7,213 bases of DNA from Anaerolineaceae bacterium (GTDB taxonomy: Bacteria; Chloroflexota; Anaerolineae; Anaerolineales; Anaerolineaceae). The first letter of the stretch is position 1. Each line of letters starts with the position of its first letter. The stretch covers positions 1 through 7,213 of the forward strand of contig JAGOIM010000076.1 of assembly GCA_017995665.1 (NCBI GenBank). The letters are read 5' to 3'. The position numbers and the translations under genes were made by a program. Below the pieces are notes generated by a model, which did no database searches, was not told the DNA's origin, and worked only from the letters and a program-made list of their open reading frames with translations. This document shows, one piece after another, positions 1 through 5,093 of this stretch.

Positions 1-255
1 GCCGGCACGGTGGTCTGGAACGGACCGATGGGCGTTTTTGAATTCCCACAGTTTGCCAAAGGCACCTTTGGCGTAGCACAATCGGTTGCCAACAGCAAAG
101 CGATTAGCATTATCGGCGGCGGCGATTCCGTTTCGGCGATTAATCAATCCGGTCTGAGCGATAAAATCACCCACATCTCTACCGGTGGCGGTGCTTCACT
201 GGAAATGCTGGAAGGGCTGGAACTGCCCGGTCTGGCTGCTTTAGACGATAAATAG
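1..255 (+). CDS. pgk: Phosphoglycerate kinase, C-terminal fragment (5' end outside window)
   Basis: This is the last 84 codons of phosphoglycerate kinase, the cytoplasmic glycolytic enzyme that moves a phosphate from 1,3-bisphosphoglycerate to ADP. The reading frame is open from base 1, so the gene starts outside the window; the GTG at base 10 is an internal valine codon, not a start. Two hallmarks of the C-terminal nucleotide-binding domain are visible: the VVWNGPMGVFE segment at the left edge, and the pair IIGGGDS (about bases 112-129) and HISTGGGASLEMLEG (about 172-216). The protein ends normally after an LPG-x-AAL tail, with TAG at 253-255. A strong intrinsic terminator follows 20 nt later, so pgk is the last gene of its transcript. 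Identification is secure; whether gap or other glycolytic genes precede it cannot be seen. Confidence 0.97.
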   Translation, partial: AGTVVWNGPMGVFEFPQFAKGTFGVAQSVANSKAISIIGGGDSVSAINQSGLSDKITHISTGGGASLEMLEGLELPGLAALDDK

Positions 256-275
256 AAAGAATTGTTTTTAGCTTC

Positions 276-314
276 AAAGAGCCATCCCAGGGATGGCTCT
301 TTGTGTTTTATTTG
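276..314 (+). terminator. Intrinsic terminator after pgk
   Basis: AAAGAGCCATCCC (276-288) pairs perfectly with GGGATGGCTCTTT (290-302) around a tiny loop. In practice the top pair opens to give a CAG loop on a 12-bp stem. The following bases TTTGTGTTTTATTT supply the U-rich tail. It lies 20 nt after the pgk stop codon and should separate pgk from the operon that starts near 905. Confidence 0.93.
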
Positions 315-446
315 AAACCATAAGTGCGTAGGGCGAGATTGAAAATGTTTTAACCTTAATACCTGAGTTTCTCAATTTAGTGTCCTGAAAACATTTCTTT
401 TCTTCGTTGAAAACATATTATTTCAGCAAAATGAGAAAATCAGGTC

Positions 447-475
447 GTAAGCCAATTTGCTCTTTTCAAACCGGC
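447..475 (+). repeat. REP-like palindromic unit 1 (degenerate)
   Basis: First of four 29-nt units sharing one layout: tetranucleotide GTAA (447-450), left arm GCCAATTTG (451-459), 7-nt loop CTCTTTT, right arm CAAACCGGC (467-475). The arms pair at both ends (GCC/GGC and TTTG/CAAA) with mismatches between, so this copy looks decayed compared with unit 3. The layout matches that of REP elements, where a GTAG-type tetranucleotide precedes a palindrome. It lies in the gene-free region after the pgk terminator. Confidence 0.6.
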
Positions 476-485
476 AATTTATTTC

Positions 486-514
486 GTAAGCAAACTTGTG
501 CGTTTCAAGCCGGC
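486..514 (+). repeat. REP-like palindromic unit 2 (degenerate)
   Basis: Same 4+9+7+9 layout as its neighbours: GTAA (486-489), left arm GCAAACTTG, loop TGCGTTT (499-505), right arm CAAGCCGGC (506-514). The right arm is identical to that of unit 3, while the left arm has lost the match in its middle, leaving CTTG/CAAG as the sure pairing. It starts 39 nt after unit 1 and 42 nt before unit 3, in the same orientation, and is followed by an A-run. Confidence 0.6.
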
Positions 515-527
515 AAAAAAAATTATC

Positions 528-556
528 GTAGGCCGGCTTGTGCTTTTCAAGCCGGC
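528..556 (+). repeat. REP-like palindromic unit 3 (intact hairpin)
   Basis: Best-preserved direct copy: GTAG (528-531), left arm GCCGGCTTG (532-540), loop TGCTTTT (541-547), right arm CAAGCCGGC (548-556). The two arms are perfect reverse complements, giving a 9-bp GC-rich stem. The 5' GTAG followed by a GC-rich palindrome is the known signature of REP sequences mobilised by RAYT (TnpA-REP) transposases. No such transposase gene lies in the window. Confidence 0.75.
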
Positions 557-577
557 AAGATCCTGGCAAATTATTAA

Positions 578-606
578 GCCGGATTCAAAAACAGAATCCG
601 GCCTAC
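578..606 (-). repeat. REP-like palindromic unit 4, inverted (intact hairpin)
   Basis: Read on the - strand it is GTAG (606-603), arm GCCGGATTC, loop TGTTTTT, arm GAATCCGGC (586-578). The 9-bp stem is perfect and the loop differs from that of unit 3 (TGCTTTT) at one base. It faces the three upstream units, giving the head-to-head pairing typical of BIME-like REP clusters. The + strand end, ATCCGGCCTAC, closely resembles the end of the enterobacterial REP consensus; this may be convergence on the shared GTAG-palindrome design rather than common descent. Confidence 0.75.
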
Positions 607-675
607 AGTTAAATCTAAATGCAATTAAATTCGAACGAACGCGCTATGTTTGTTAATAAAATAAATACAATATTT

Positions 676-700
676 GTACGGACAGGGCTCGTCTCTGTCC
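676..700 (+). repeat. GTAC-led hairpin, possible further REP-like element
   Basis: GTAC (676-679) is followed by GGACAGGG (680-687), loop CTCGT, and CTCTGTCC (693-700). That makes an 8-bp stem with one G-U pair. The layout of a tetranucleotide plus GC-rich palindrome recalls the four units at 447-606, but the stem sequence is different, so it may be another family or a chance hairpin. There is no U-run, so it is not a good intrinsic terminator. Confidence 0.4.
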
Positions 701-876
701 GCCAATGCTTTGATCAGATGAGCACTCTCAGACGGAGATACACCGCTCTCTTCGCATCGGGTGCTAAAGGACCCCGTCCATACAGAGTTTTGTAAAATAA
801 GTTTGAATGGTAATAAACCTTCTGTAACATTATCAATTGACTTGATGCACCCCCGGACACAGCTGATAAAATCCGT

Positions 877-905
877 TTGACAAAGCACCGCATCGGGACT
901 AAACT
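877..905 (+). promoter_or_regulatory. Sigma70-type promoter for the recombinase-like/LCP operon
   Basis: A perfect -35 box TTGACA (877-882) is followed after exactly 17 nt by TAAACT (900-905), 4 of 6 matches to TATAAT. The predicted start of transcription, near 912, leaves a leader of about 34 nt to the ATG at 946. The TTG at 877 could be read as a start codon of a longer frame, but it is better explained as the -35 box. Confidence 0.7.
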
Positions 906-945
906 TAACCTTTATTGTTCTACTATACGAAACGTTGGAGCTGTC

Positions 946-1884
946 ATGAATCAAAAAACCGAAAATCTAAGCGCCCATATCACGGAGAGTACTTTACTCC
1001 AACCGGCAATTCAAGCATGGAAGTTTTTCCTTCGTGACCAGGGACGCTCGCATCACACGCTGAAAGCTTTTGAGGCCGATTTATTGCTCCTTGAAACATT
1101 CTTGCCGACCGATAAGCAAATTGGACAAATTTCGACAAATGACCTGGAAGGTTTTCTCGGCTGGCTTGAAAAAGGCCGCGGAATCCCTTGCAGCCCCAAG
1201 ACGCTTTCACGGCGGATCACCTCCTTGAAATCCTTTTTTCGTTGGTTGACCCAAAACGCAGTCATTTCAACCGACCCCGCCGAAAAAATTGTTCAAAAGA
1301 CAGTCATCAGCCCCTTGCCGACTGTGCTAACCAGTCAAGAGCTGGCAAGTGCGCTTGAAGCTGCCGATGCCATTCGCAGCTCTGCCGGTCAGGATTTTAG
1401 GCCCTACGTTCTGCTAAAACTGGTTTTGGAAACTGCTTTGAAAAAGGGCGAATGCCTCAATCTCAAGACAAATCACCTGGAGCTGAGCAATCCGGACGAA
1501 GCTTTTATTTTCGTCCGCTATCCGAACCAACGCTATCGCTTTAAGGAACGTAAAATTGAGGTTTCTCCCGAATGGGTTGAAGCCTATCAGCAATATGCTG
1601 AAAAATATGAAATTAGCGATCAGGTTTTTCCCTGGTCTCAACGGCGGCTTGAATATTTGCTCGAAGATGTTACCAATGCCGCTAAAATGGATAAACACAT
1701 CAGCTTTGACATGTTACGCTGGACAAGCGCTCTCAACGACTTTTCCAACGGAATAGCTCAGGATAAAATCCGTCAAAAACTGGGTGTCTCAAAAATTCAA
1801 TGGCGCGAAGTCAAAAACAAATTGCGCAGCCTGGCTGAGCAAAACGGTTATGCTCTTCCCGATGAGGAAGAACAGCCGAAGTAA
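946..1884 (+). CDS. Tyrosine-recombinase-fold protein with degenerate active site
   Basis: A 312-residue protein laid out like XerC/XerD. A SAM-like core-binding domain (about residues 16-105, ending in SLKSFFRWLTQ) is followed by a catalytic-type domain (about 125-298). Length is normal for Xer proteins, but most catalytic positions are changed. The usual TGLR arginine is Lys166 (TALKKGE), HxxR is D255-M-L-R258, the LGH histidine is Val281 (LGV), and the nucleophilic tyrosine, nine residues later, is Lys290. Only the beta-hairpin lysine (K200, FKERK) and Arg258 remain. I infer that it can bind DNA but probably not cut and rejoin it, so it may be an architectural or regulatory protein. ATG 946 is chosen because GGAG (937-940) lies 5 nt upstream; in-frame extension to TTG 877 would run through the promoter. 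The LCP gene follows after 24 nt, suggesting one operon. Confidence 0.85.
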   Translation: MNQKTENLSAHITESTLLQPAIQAWKFFLRDQGRSHHTLKAFEADLLLLETFLPTDKQIGQISTNDLEGFLGWLEKGRGIPCSPKTLSRRITSLKSFFRWLTQNAVISTDPAEKIVQKTVISPLPTVLTSQELASALEAADAIRSSAGQDFRPYVLLKLVLETALKKGECLNLKTNHLELSNPDEAFIFVRYPNQRYRFKERKIEVSPEWVEAYQQYAEKYEISDQVFPWSQRRLEYLLEDVTNAAKMDKHISFDMLRWTSALNDFSNGIAQDKIRQKLGVSKIQWREVKNKLRSLAEQNGYALPDEEEQPK

Positions 1885-1908
1885 TTCGCACTCTCAATAA
1901 GGAAAAAT

Positions 1909-2877
1909 ATGGAATATACAACTCGTAAGCAACGCAAGAGCGGCTTTCCGCTTGGATGGATATTGTTCATTTTTGCTCTTGTTTTTGTCCTTTTAGCCGG
2001 CATTAGCATTAACAATATCCGCAACGGTGAGCCTGGCTTTATGACCAATCTTTGGGCAGTATCCCCCGAAAAAGAACCTGACCCTTATCTTGAAGGCAGT
2101 GGTTTGGCTTTGAACGTCCCCCCCTATGTCAAAACCGTGATGCTCATGGGCTCTGATTTTCAACCGGGAATTGGCTTTCGGACGGACACAATGCTCCTGG
2201 TTGCCATGAATACCAAAACCAGTGAATTTCACATGCTCTCCTTCCCCCGCGACCTTTGGGTCAACATCCCCGGGGTTGGTCCCCAGCGCTTGAACACCGC
2301 CGCACCTTTTGGTGGTAACCAATTGCTCGGTGATACGCTGGCACTCAATTTTGGCATTCGCCCTGACAACTACGCCATGATCAACTTTGACGGTTTTAAG
2401 AACGTTATCCGGGTAATGGGCGGAATTGATGTTGACGTTGCCCAACACATGGAGGATGAATGTTGGGTGAACGACAGCGGCTGGTGCGTGGTTGAACCGG
2501 GCAGGCAGCATATGAATGAATCAGAGGCTTTTTGGTATGTCCGAGCCCGAAAAAACACTTCCGATATCGACCGCAATCGTCGCCAGCAAGAAGTTGTTAA
2601 AGCCATGATTCTCAAAATAATCAGCCCTTCGCAGCTCTTGAATATGGGCAACTTAATCCCTGCTTTCAGTGAGGCGATTGAAACTGATATGAGCCTCGGC
2701 GATATGTTCCTTTACGCCTTCCCGCTCTCGAAATTCTTCGACGGAATCAATATGACCAGCTACCAAATCGGCTTCGACCAGGCAGCCCCCGGTATGACAG
2801 ACGGTGGTGCTTCGGTGCTTTATCCTGATATTTACGGAATTCAAGCCGTCATCAGAGAAGCCCTTTGGGTTGAATAA
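1909..2877 (+). CDS. LytR-CpsA-Psr (LCP) family cell-envelope protein
   Basis: A 322-residue membrane-anchored LCP protein. Members of this family transfer lipid-linked glycopolymers onto peptidoglycan or related wall polymers outside the membrane; the polymer here cannot be told. A basic N-terminus (RKQRK) and one hydrophobic segment (about residues 15-33) anchor it with the domain outside. LCP motifs run in order: MLMGSD with R91-T-D93-T-M, SFPRDLWVNIPG (111-122, R114, D115), the MINFDGFKNVI segment (157-167) leading into GGIDVDV, and WYVRARKN...DIDRNRRQQ (209-227, R222, R224, R225, Q226), which supplies the conserved arginines that bind the polyprenyl pyrophosphate. The only two cysteines, C185 and C193, could form an extracellular disulfide. 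There is no added C-terminal domain. AAGGAA (1899-1904) precedes ATG 1909. It is probably co-transcribed with the recombinase-like gene 24 nt upstream. Its stop lies 2 nt from that of tilS. Confidence 0.93.
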   Translation: MEYTTRKQRKSGFPLGWILFIFALVFVLLAGISINNIRNGEPGFMTNLWAVSPEKEPDPYLEGSGLALNVPPYVKTVMLMGSDFQPGIGFRTDTMLLVAMNTKTSEFHMLSFPRDLWVNIPGVGPQRLNTAAPFGGNQLLGDTLALNFGIRPDNYAMINFDGFKNVIRVMGGIDVDVAQHMEDECWVNDSGWCVVEPGRQHMNESEAFWYVRARKNTSDIDRNRRQQEVVKAMILKIISPSQLLNMGNLIPAFSEAIETDMSLGDMFLYAFPLSKFFDGINMTSYQIGFDQAAPGMTDGGASVLYPDIYGIQAVIREALWVE

Positions 2878-2879
2878 TC

Positions 2880-4310
2880 TTATTTCGGAGGGATGAGGCT
2901 GAGGTGCAAAACCTCGCTCTCAAAACCGGTAATTCTCCAGGCTTGAGAAATTCGCAAGCCGGCTAACCACAAAATCGACCCCACATTGCAGACAACAGGC
3001 CAGTTTTCCCTTGCAGTGTGGGGAATTTTTTGATTAATAAAGAAATCGCTCAGCTTTTGACGCTTGTGCACCATCCCCAATGGCGACCAGCGCTCACCGA
3101 CAATTGGCGGGCGAACGGTCAGAGGCCATTCTAAATCCGCCGGATTCAACCAAGCCTGCAAGGGGTCTTCCCGAAGCTCTTTTGGCAGTTTTTTATAAGC
3201 TTTCGCATCAAGCATTTCCGCTTTCAACAACCAACCATTTTGTAAGCTCAGCGGATTCTTAACGGTCAATTTTTGTTCTTCAGGGCGAATGAGCTGGGGA
3301 ATATCAGTTCTTGGCAGCGTATAAGGGCCCAAAGACAAAATAATCTGTTCGTTTTGCGATTGGATTAAGATACCACCCTTAAAATCCGCCCGGGTAGCTT
3401 TTTGCTCAATCGCATTTCTTGCCCGTTGCAGTTCTTCAAAGCCCACATCCCGCATATCAGGTCGTAAGTCGTTCACCGCTTTTGTTAGCAGGCGGGCTTG
3501 GATTGCTTCGTCCTGCTGATCCCAAAGACTTCTGTCAATTATCAGTGCTTTCCCATCGTCAGCTTTTATAACGCAAAGTGCAAAGGCTTGGTCAGTGATT
3601 CGTTCCAAAACCTGACGGTCGAGTTCGAAAACGCGGGCATTGCGACTGACGATGCGCTTGAAAGCAGGTTGAACTTCTTCCAAAAGCGGAATCACTTCAT
3701 GCCGCAGACGATTGCGATAAAAGCGGCTGTCCTGATTGCTTTCATCTTCAAGCGCTTGAATGTTTCGTTCGGCACAATAAGTCAAAATCTCAGCTTTGGA
3801 GATGTTGAGCATCGGACGCCAAAGAGGGATTTTTTCCGAAAATTGTTTCAAAAAATCCACAGGGCGAATACCGCTCAGCCCGTTCAGCCCGCTGCCTCGT
3901 AAAAAATGCATCAGAACCGTTTCGACCTGGTCATCCTGATGATGAGCAGTGAGCACTGCTTGCGCCCCATGTTTTTCAGCAAGTGTCATTAAAAAAGTAT
4001 AACGGCATACTCTGGCGGCTTCTTCGATTCCCATTTTCTTGGTTTTAGCATAGAGCCCGACATCTTGCGCGCCAAGTTCGCATTGATAACCCCAGTCAGC
4101 CAAAAGCTCAAGCAACTGAGCTGCCTGTTGGGAGGAAATTTCGCGCAATTGGTGGTCAAAATGGGCTGGAATGATGTTTAATCCCGATTCTTTCAAAAGA
4201 TGCAGCAAACAAAGACTGTCCGCCCCACCCGAAACCGCCACCACAATCGGCTTGTCTGGCTCAGGCTCAAAACCTTCGATGAAATCTTTAATAAAAACAG
4301 CAGCTTTCAT
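2880..4310 (-). CDS. tilS: tRNA(Ile)-lysidine synthetase
   Basis: TilS attaches lysine to C34 of the CAU-anticodon tRNA-Ile, using ATP, so that it reads AUA instead of AUG; it acts in the cytoplasm and is normally essential. The 476-residue protein is of full size. The N-terminal PP-loop ATPase domain has VVAVSGGADS (residues 23-32) and TAHHQDDQVET (121-131). The NRLRHEVIPLL segment (200-210) follows. The C-terminal TilS domain (about 388-461) includes PPIVGERWSPLG and the KRQKLSDFFINQKIP segment. ATG 4310 gives the expected short lead into the PP-loop. No Shine-Dalgarno sequence precedes it, but TATAAT lies 6 nt upstream, suggesting a leaderless message. It is convergent with the LCP gene, 2 nt apart, with no room for a terminator between the stops. 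Confidence 0.96.
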   Translation of the reverse strand: MKAAVFIKDFIEGFEPEPDKPIVVAVSGGADSLCLLHLLKESGLNIIPAHFDHQLREISSQQAAQLLELLADWGYQCELGAQDVGLYAKTKKMGIEEAARVCRYTFLMTLAEKHGAQAVLTAHHQDDQVETVLMHFLRGSGLNGLSGIRPVDFLKQFSEKIPLWRPMLNISKAEILTYCAERNIQALEDESNQDSRFYRNRLRHEVIPLLEEVQPAFKRIVSRNARVFELDRQVLERITDQAFALCVIKADDGKALIIDRSLWDQQDEAIQARLLTKAVNDLRPDMRDVGFEELQRARNAIEQKATRADFKGGILIQSQNEQIILSLGPYTLPRTDIPQLIRPEEQKLTVKNPLSLQNGWLLKAEMLDAKAYKKLPKELREDPLQAWLNPADLEWPLTVRPPIVGERWSPLGMVHKRQKLSDFFINQKIPHTARENWPVVCNVGSILWLAGLRISQAWRITGFESEVLHLSLIPPK

Positions 4311-4316
4311 ACTGAA

Positions 4317-4322
4317 ATTATA
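4317..4322 (-). promoter_or_regulatory. tilS -10 box, likely leaderless promoter
   Basis: On the - strand TATAAT is followed by TTCAGT and then the tilS ATG (4310-4308). Transcription should therefore start at or within a base or two of the A of ATG. No good TTGACA lies at the usual distance; the region reads AAGCTTTATC, with only weak matches. The missing Shine-Dalgarno sequence fits a leaderless mRNA. Confidence 0.6.
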
Positions 4323-4425
4323 GCTTATGGCAATTGAGATAAAGCTTAAATTTAGTTTGCAAAACGCCTCAAGCGGGGAGTTCTTGAATTAGCTATTGGC
4401 GCCGCTGTCACATATCTAAATACTA

Positions 4426-4466
4426 AAACAAAGAAGGAGCGAATAAAAAATCGCTCCTTCTTGTTT
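4426..4466 (-). terminator. Intrinsic terminator after the TPR-like gene
   Basis: AGAAGGAGCGA (4432-4442) and TCGCTCCTTCT (4451-4461) form an 11-bp perfect stem. One unpaired A (4431) separates it from a further AAACA/TGTTT pairing (4426-4430 with 4462-4466). On the - strand the stem ends in TGTTTTAG, giving a short U-rich tail. It begins 28 nt after the stop of the gene at 4956-4495 and isolates that gene from tilS. The near-symmetry means it could also stop + strand transcription. Confidence 0.85.
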
Positions 4467-4494
4467 CCAGCAAATCAACTTTTGTTTTGTTTGC

Positions 4495-4956
4495 TTACAA
4501 ATTTTCCGAGACAGAGTTAATTTCACCCAGTGTATATTCACGATCGCCATCGTCCGTGATGAGGTTTGCGGTTTCTCTTGCCATTTGCAATGCCGCATTC
4601 ATCTCAGCAGTCCTGCCCAAGCAAGCGTTTGCTCTGGCAACAGCTTCATAACCAAAAGGCAGGTCGAATCCGCCAAAATTATGCTTGAGGCAAAGATTAA
4701 GCGACCTCTGAGCATGCCAAAGAGCAATCTCACCCTGCTTTAACACCGCGTGAACCCGCGAAATTATCCATTCGCCTCGAGCCTGCTCAAGCGCTGTACC
4801 GCATTGAGACCAGTGATAGCAAGACGCATGAGCAATCAAGACCATCTGAGATTCATCTTCTTCTGATCTTTCCTTTTCCAGGTAATCCCAGGTCCGGTTG
4901 AACAGGTTCACAGCTAATTGGCGGTGGTCAACTTCGGGTGAATTTTTCTCGGTCAT
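4495..4956 (-). CDS. Small TPR-like helical protein of unknown function
   Basis: A 153-residue soluble protein with no signal peptide or membrane segment. It appears all-helical. Residues 56-88 (EQARGEWIISRVHAVLKQGE then HAQRSLNLC) and 100-130 (PFGYEAVARANACLG then ALQMARETA) look like two TPR-type helix pairs, each with a small-residue A/G pattern. The segment HASCYHWSQCGT (43-54) resembles conserved hypothetical proteins I have seen in actinobacteria and Chloroflexota; no function is known to me. TPR proteins usually bind other proteins. ATG 4956 has no Shine-Dalgarno at normal distance: the nearest GGAG is 18 nt away, inside the aminopeptidase-like scar that ends 4 nt upstream. Expression may once have been coupled to that gene. 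A terminator follows. Confidence 0.8.
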   Translation of the reverse strand: MTEKNSPEVDHRQLAVNLFNRTWDYLEKERSEEDESQMVLIAHASCYHWSQCGTALEQARGEWIISRVHAVLKQGEIALWHAQRSLNLCLKHNFGGFDLPFGYEAVARANACLGRTAEMNAALQMARETANLITDDGDREYTLGEINSVSENL

Positions 4957-4960
4957 AGCA

Positions 4961-5020
4961 CTAAATCATCCATTCTCCAACTTGCAGCAAGACGACCTCA
5001 CTGCCGTCAGTCTTGATGTA
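4961..5020 (-). pseudogene. C-terminal remnant of a second M29 aminopeptidase gene
   Basis: Read on the - strand, 19 codons give YIKTDGSEVVLLQVGEWMI followed by TAG (4963-4961). The aminopeptidase gene at the right edge ends in GIKEDGTEIVLLKDGDWMV followed by TAG. Over the 18 aligned residues from the first Ile, 11 are identical and most others are conservative; by hand count 39 of 57 bases match, including the stop. Upstream the likeness fades and an in-frame stop (TAA) appears within a few codons, so no gene body remains. The divergence argues for an old paralogue or a foreign homologue rather than a recent duplication. It sits 4 nt before the TPR-like gene. Confidence 0.7.
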
Positions 5021-5028
5021 AGGTTTGA

Positions 5029-5044
5029 GATTAATTAATTAATC
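5029..5044. repeat. 16-bp perfect A/T-rich palindrome at the TA-module/scar boundary
   Basis: GATTAATTAATTAATC reads identically on both strands. It lies between the aminopeptidase scar and the end of the antitoxin gene, just where homology to the aminopeptidase stops. ATTAATCAG (5038-5046) recurs at 5066-5074, and TAATTTG (5049-5055) pairs with CAAATTA (5063-5069). The role is unknown; it could mark a junction, bind a regulator or be chance in A/T-rich DNA. Confidence 0.4.
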
Positions 5045-5093
5045 AGAATAATTTGGCACGTTCAAATTAATCAGTATATTGTTGGTTCTAATT

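Larger units (their letters stand above)
307..876. other. Gene-free intergenic region between pgk and the recombinase-like operon
   Basis: About 570 bases without a convincing gene. Bases 315-446 are A/T-rich and I see nothing specific in them. Bases 447-606 hold the four REP-like units. Bases 607-675 are A/T-rich filler. Bases 676-780 are rich in potential helices: the GTAC hairpin, AGCACTC (721-727) pairing with GGGTGCT (759-765) with one G-U, GAGA/TCTC inside that, and GGAC/GTCC at 769-779. An open frame on the - strand (954 to 625) covers the promoter and hairpins and encodes nothing recognisable, so I treat it as chance. Confidence 0.6.

Noticed and set aside
447..606. CRISPR array
   Set aside because: Units are imperfect, one is inverted, and the gaps between them are only 11-21 nt of simple sequence rather than unique spacers of 30 or more.
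660..800. T-box or other known riboswitch on either strand
   Set aside because: No T-box sequence (AGGGTGGNACCGCG type) or terminator/antiterminator pair is present, and on the + strand the region lies before the predicted transcription start.
877..945. TTG start at 877 adding 23 residues to the recombinase-like protein
   Set aside because: TTGACA there is a perfect -35 box with a matching -10 box, and ATG 946 has a good Shine-Dalgarno 5 nt upstream; the added residues resemble no Xer N-terminus.
625..954. Open frame of 109 codons on the - strand
   Set aside because: It covers the operon promoter, the start of the recombinase-like gene and the GTAC hairpin, has no ribosome site I trust, and encodes nothing recognisable.
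3498..3902. Open frame of 134 codons on the + strand
   Set aside because: It is antisense to the middle of tilS, which is continuous and well supported by motifs.
5038..5065. Promoter for the TPR-like gene (TTGAAC, 16 nt, ATTAAT on the - strand)
   Set aside because: Each box matches consensus at only 4 of 6 bases in very A/T-rich DNA, where such matches are common by chance.
5049..5069. Terminator for the toxin-antitoxin operon
   Set aside because: TAATTTG/CAAATTA is a weak A/T-only stem of 7 bp with no U-run, unlike the three strong terminators elsewhere in the window.
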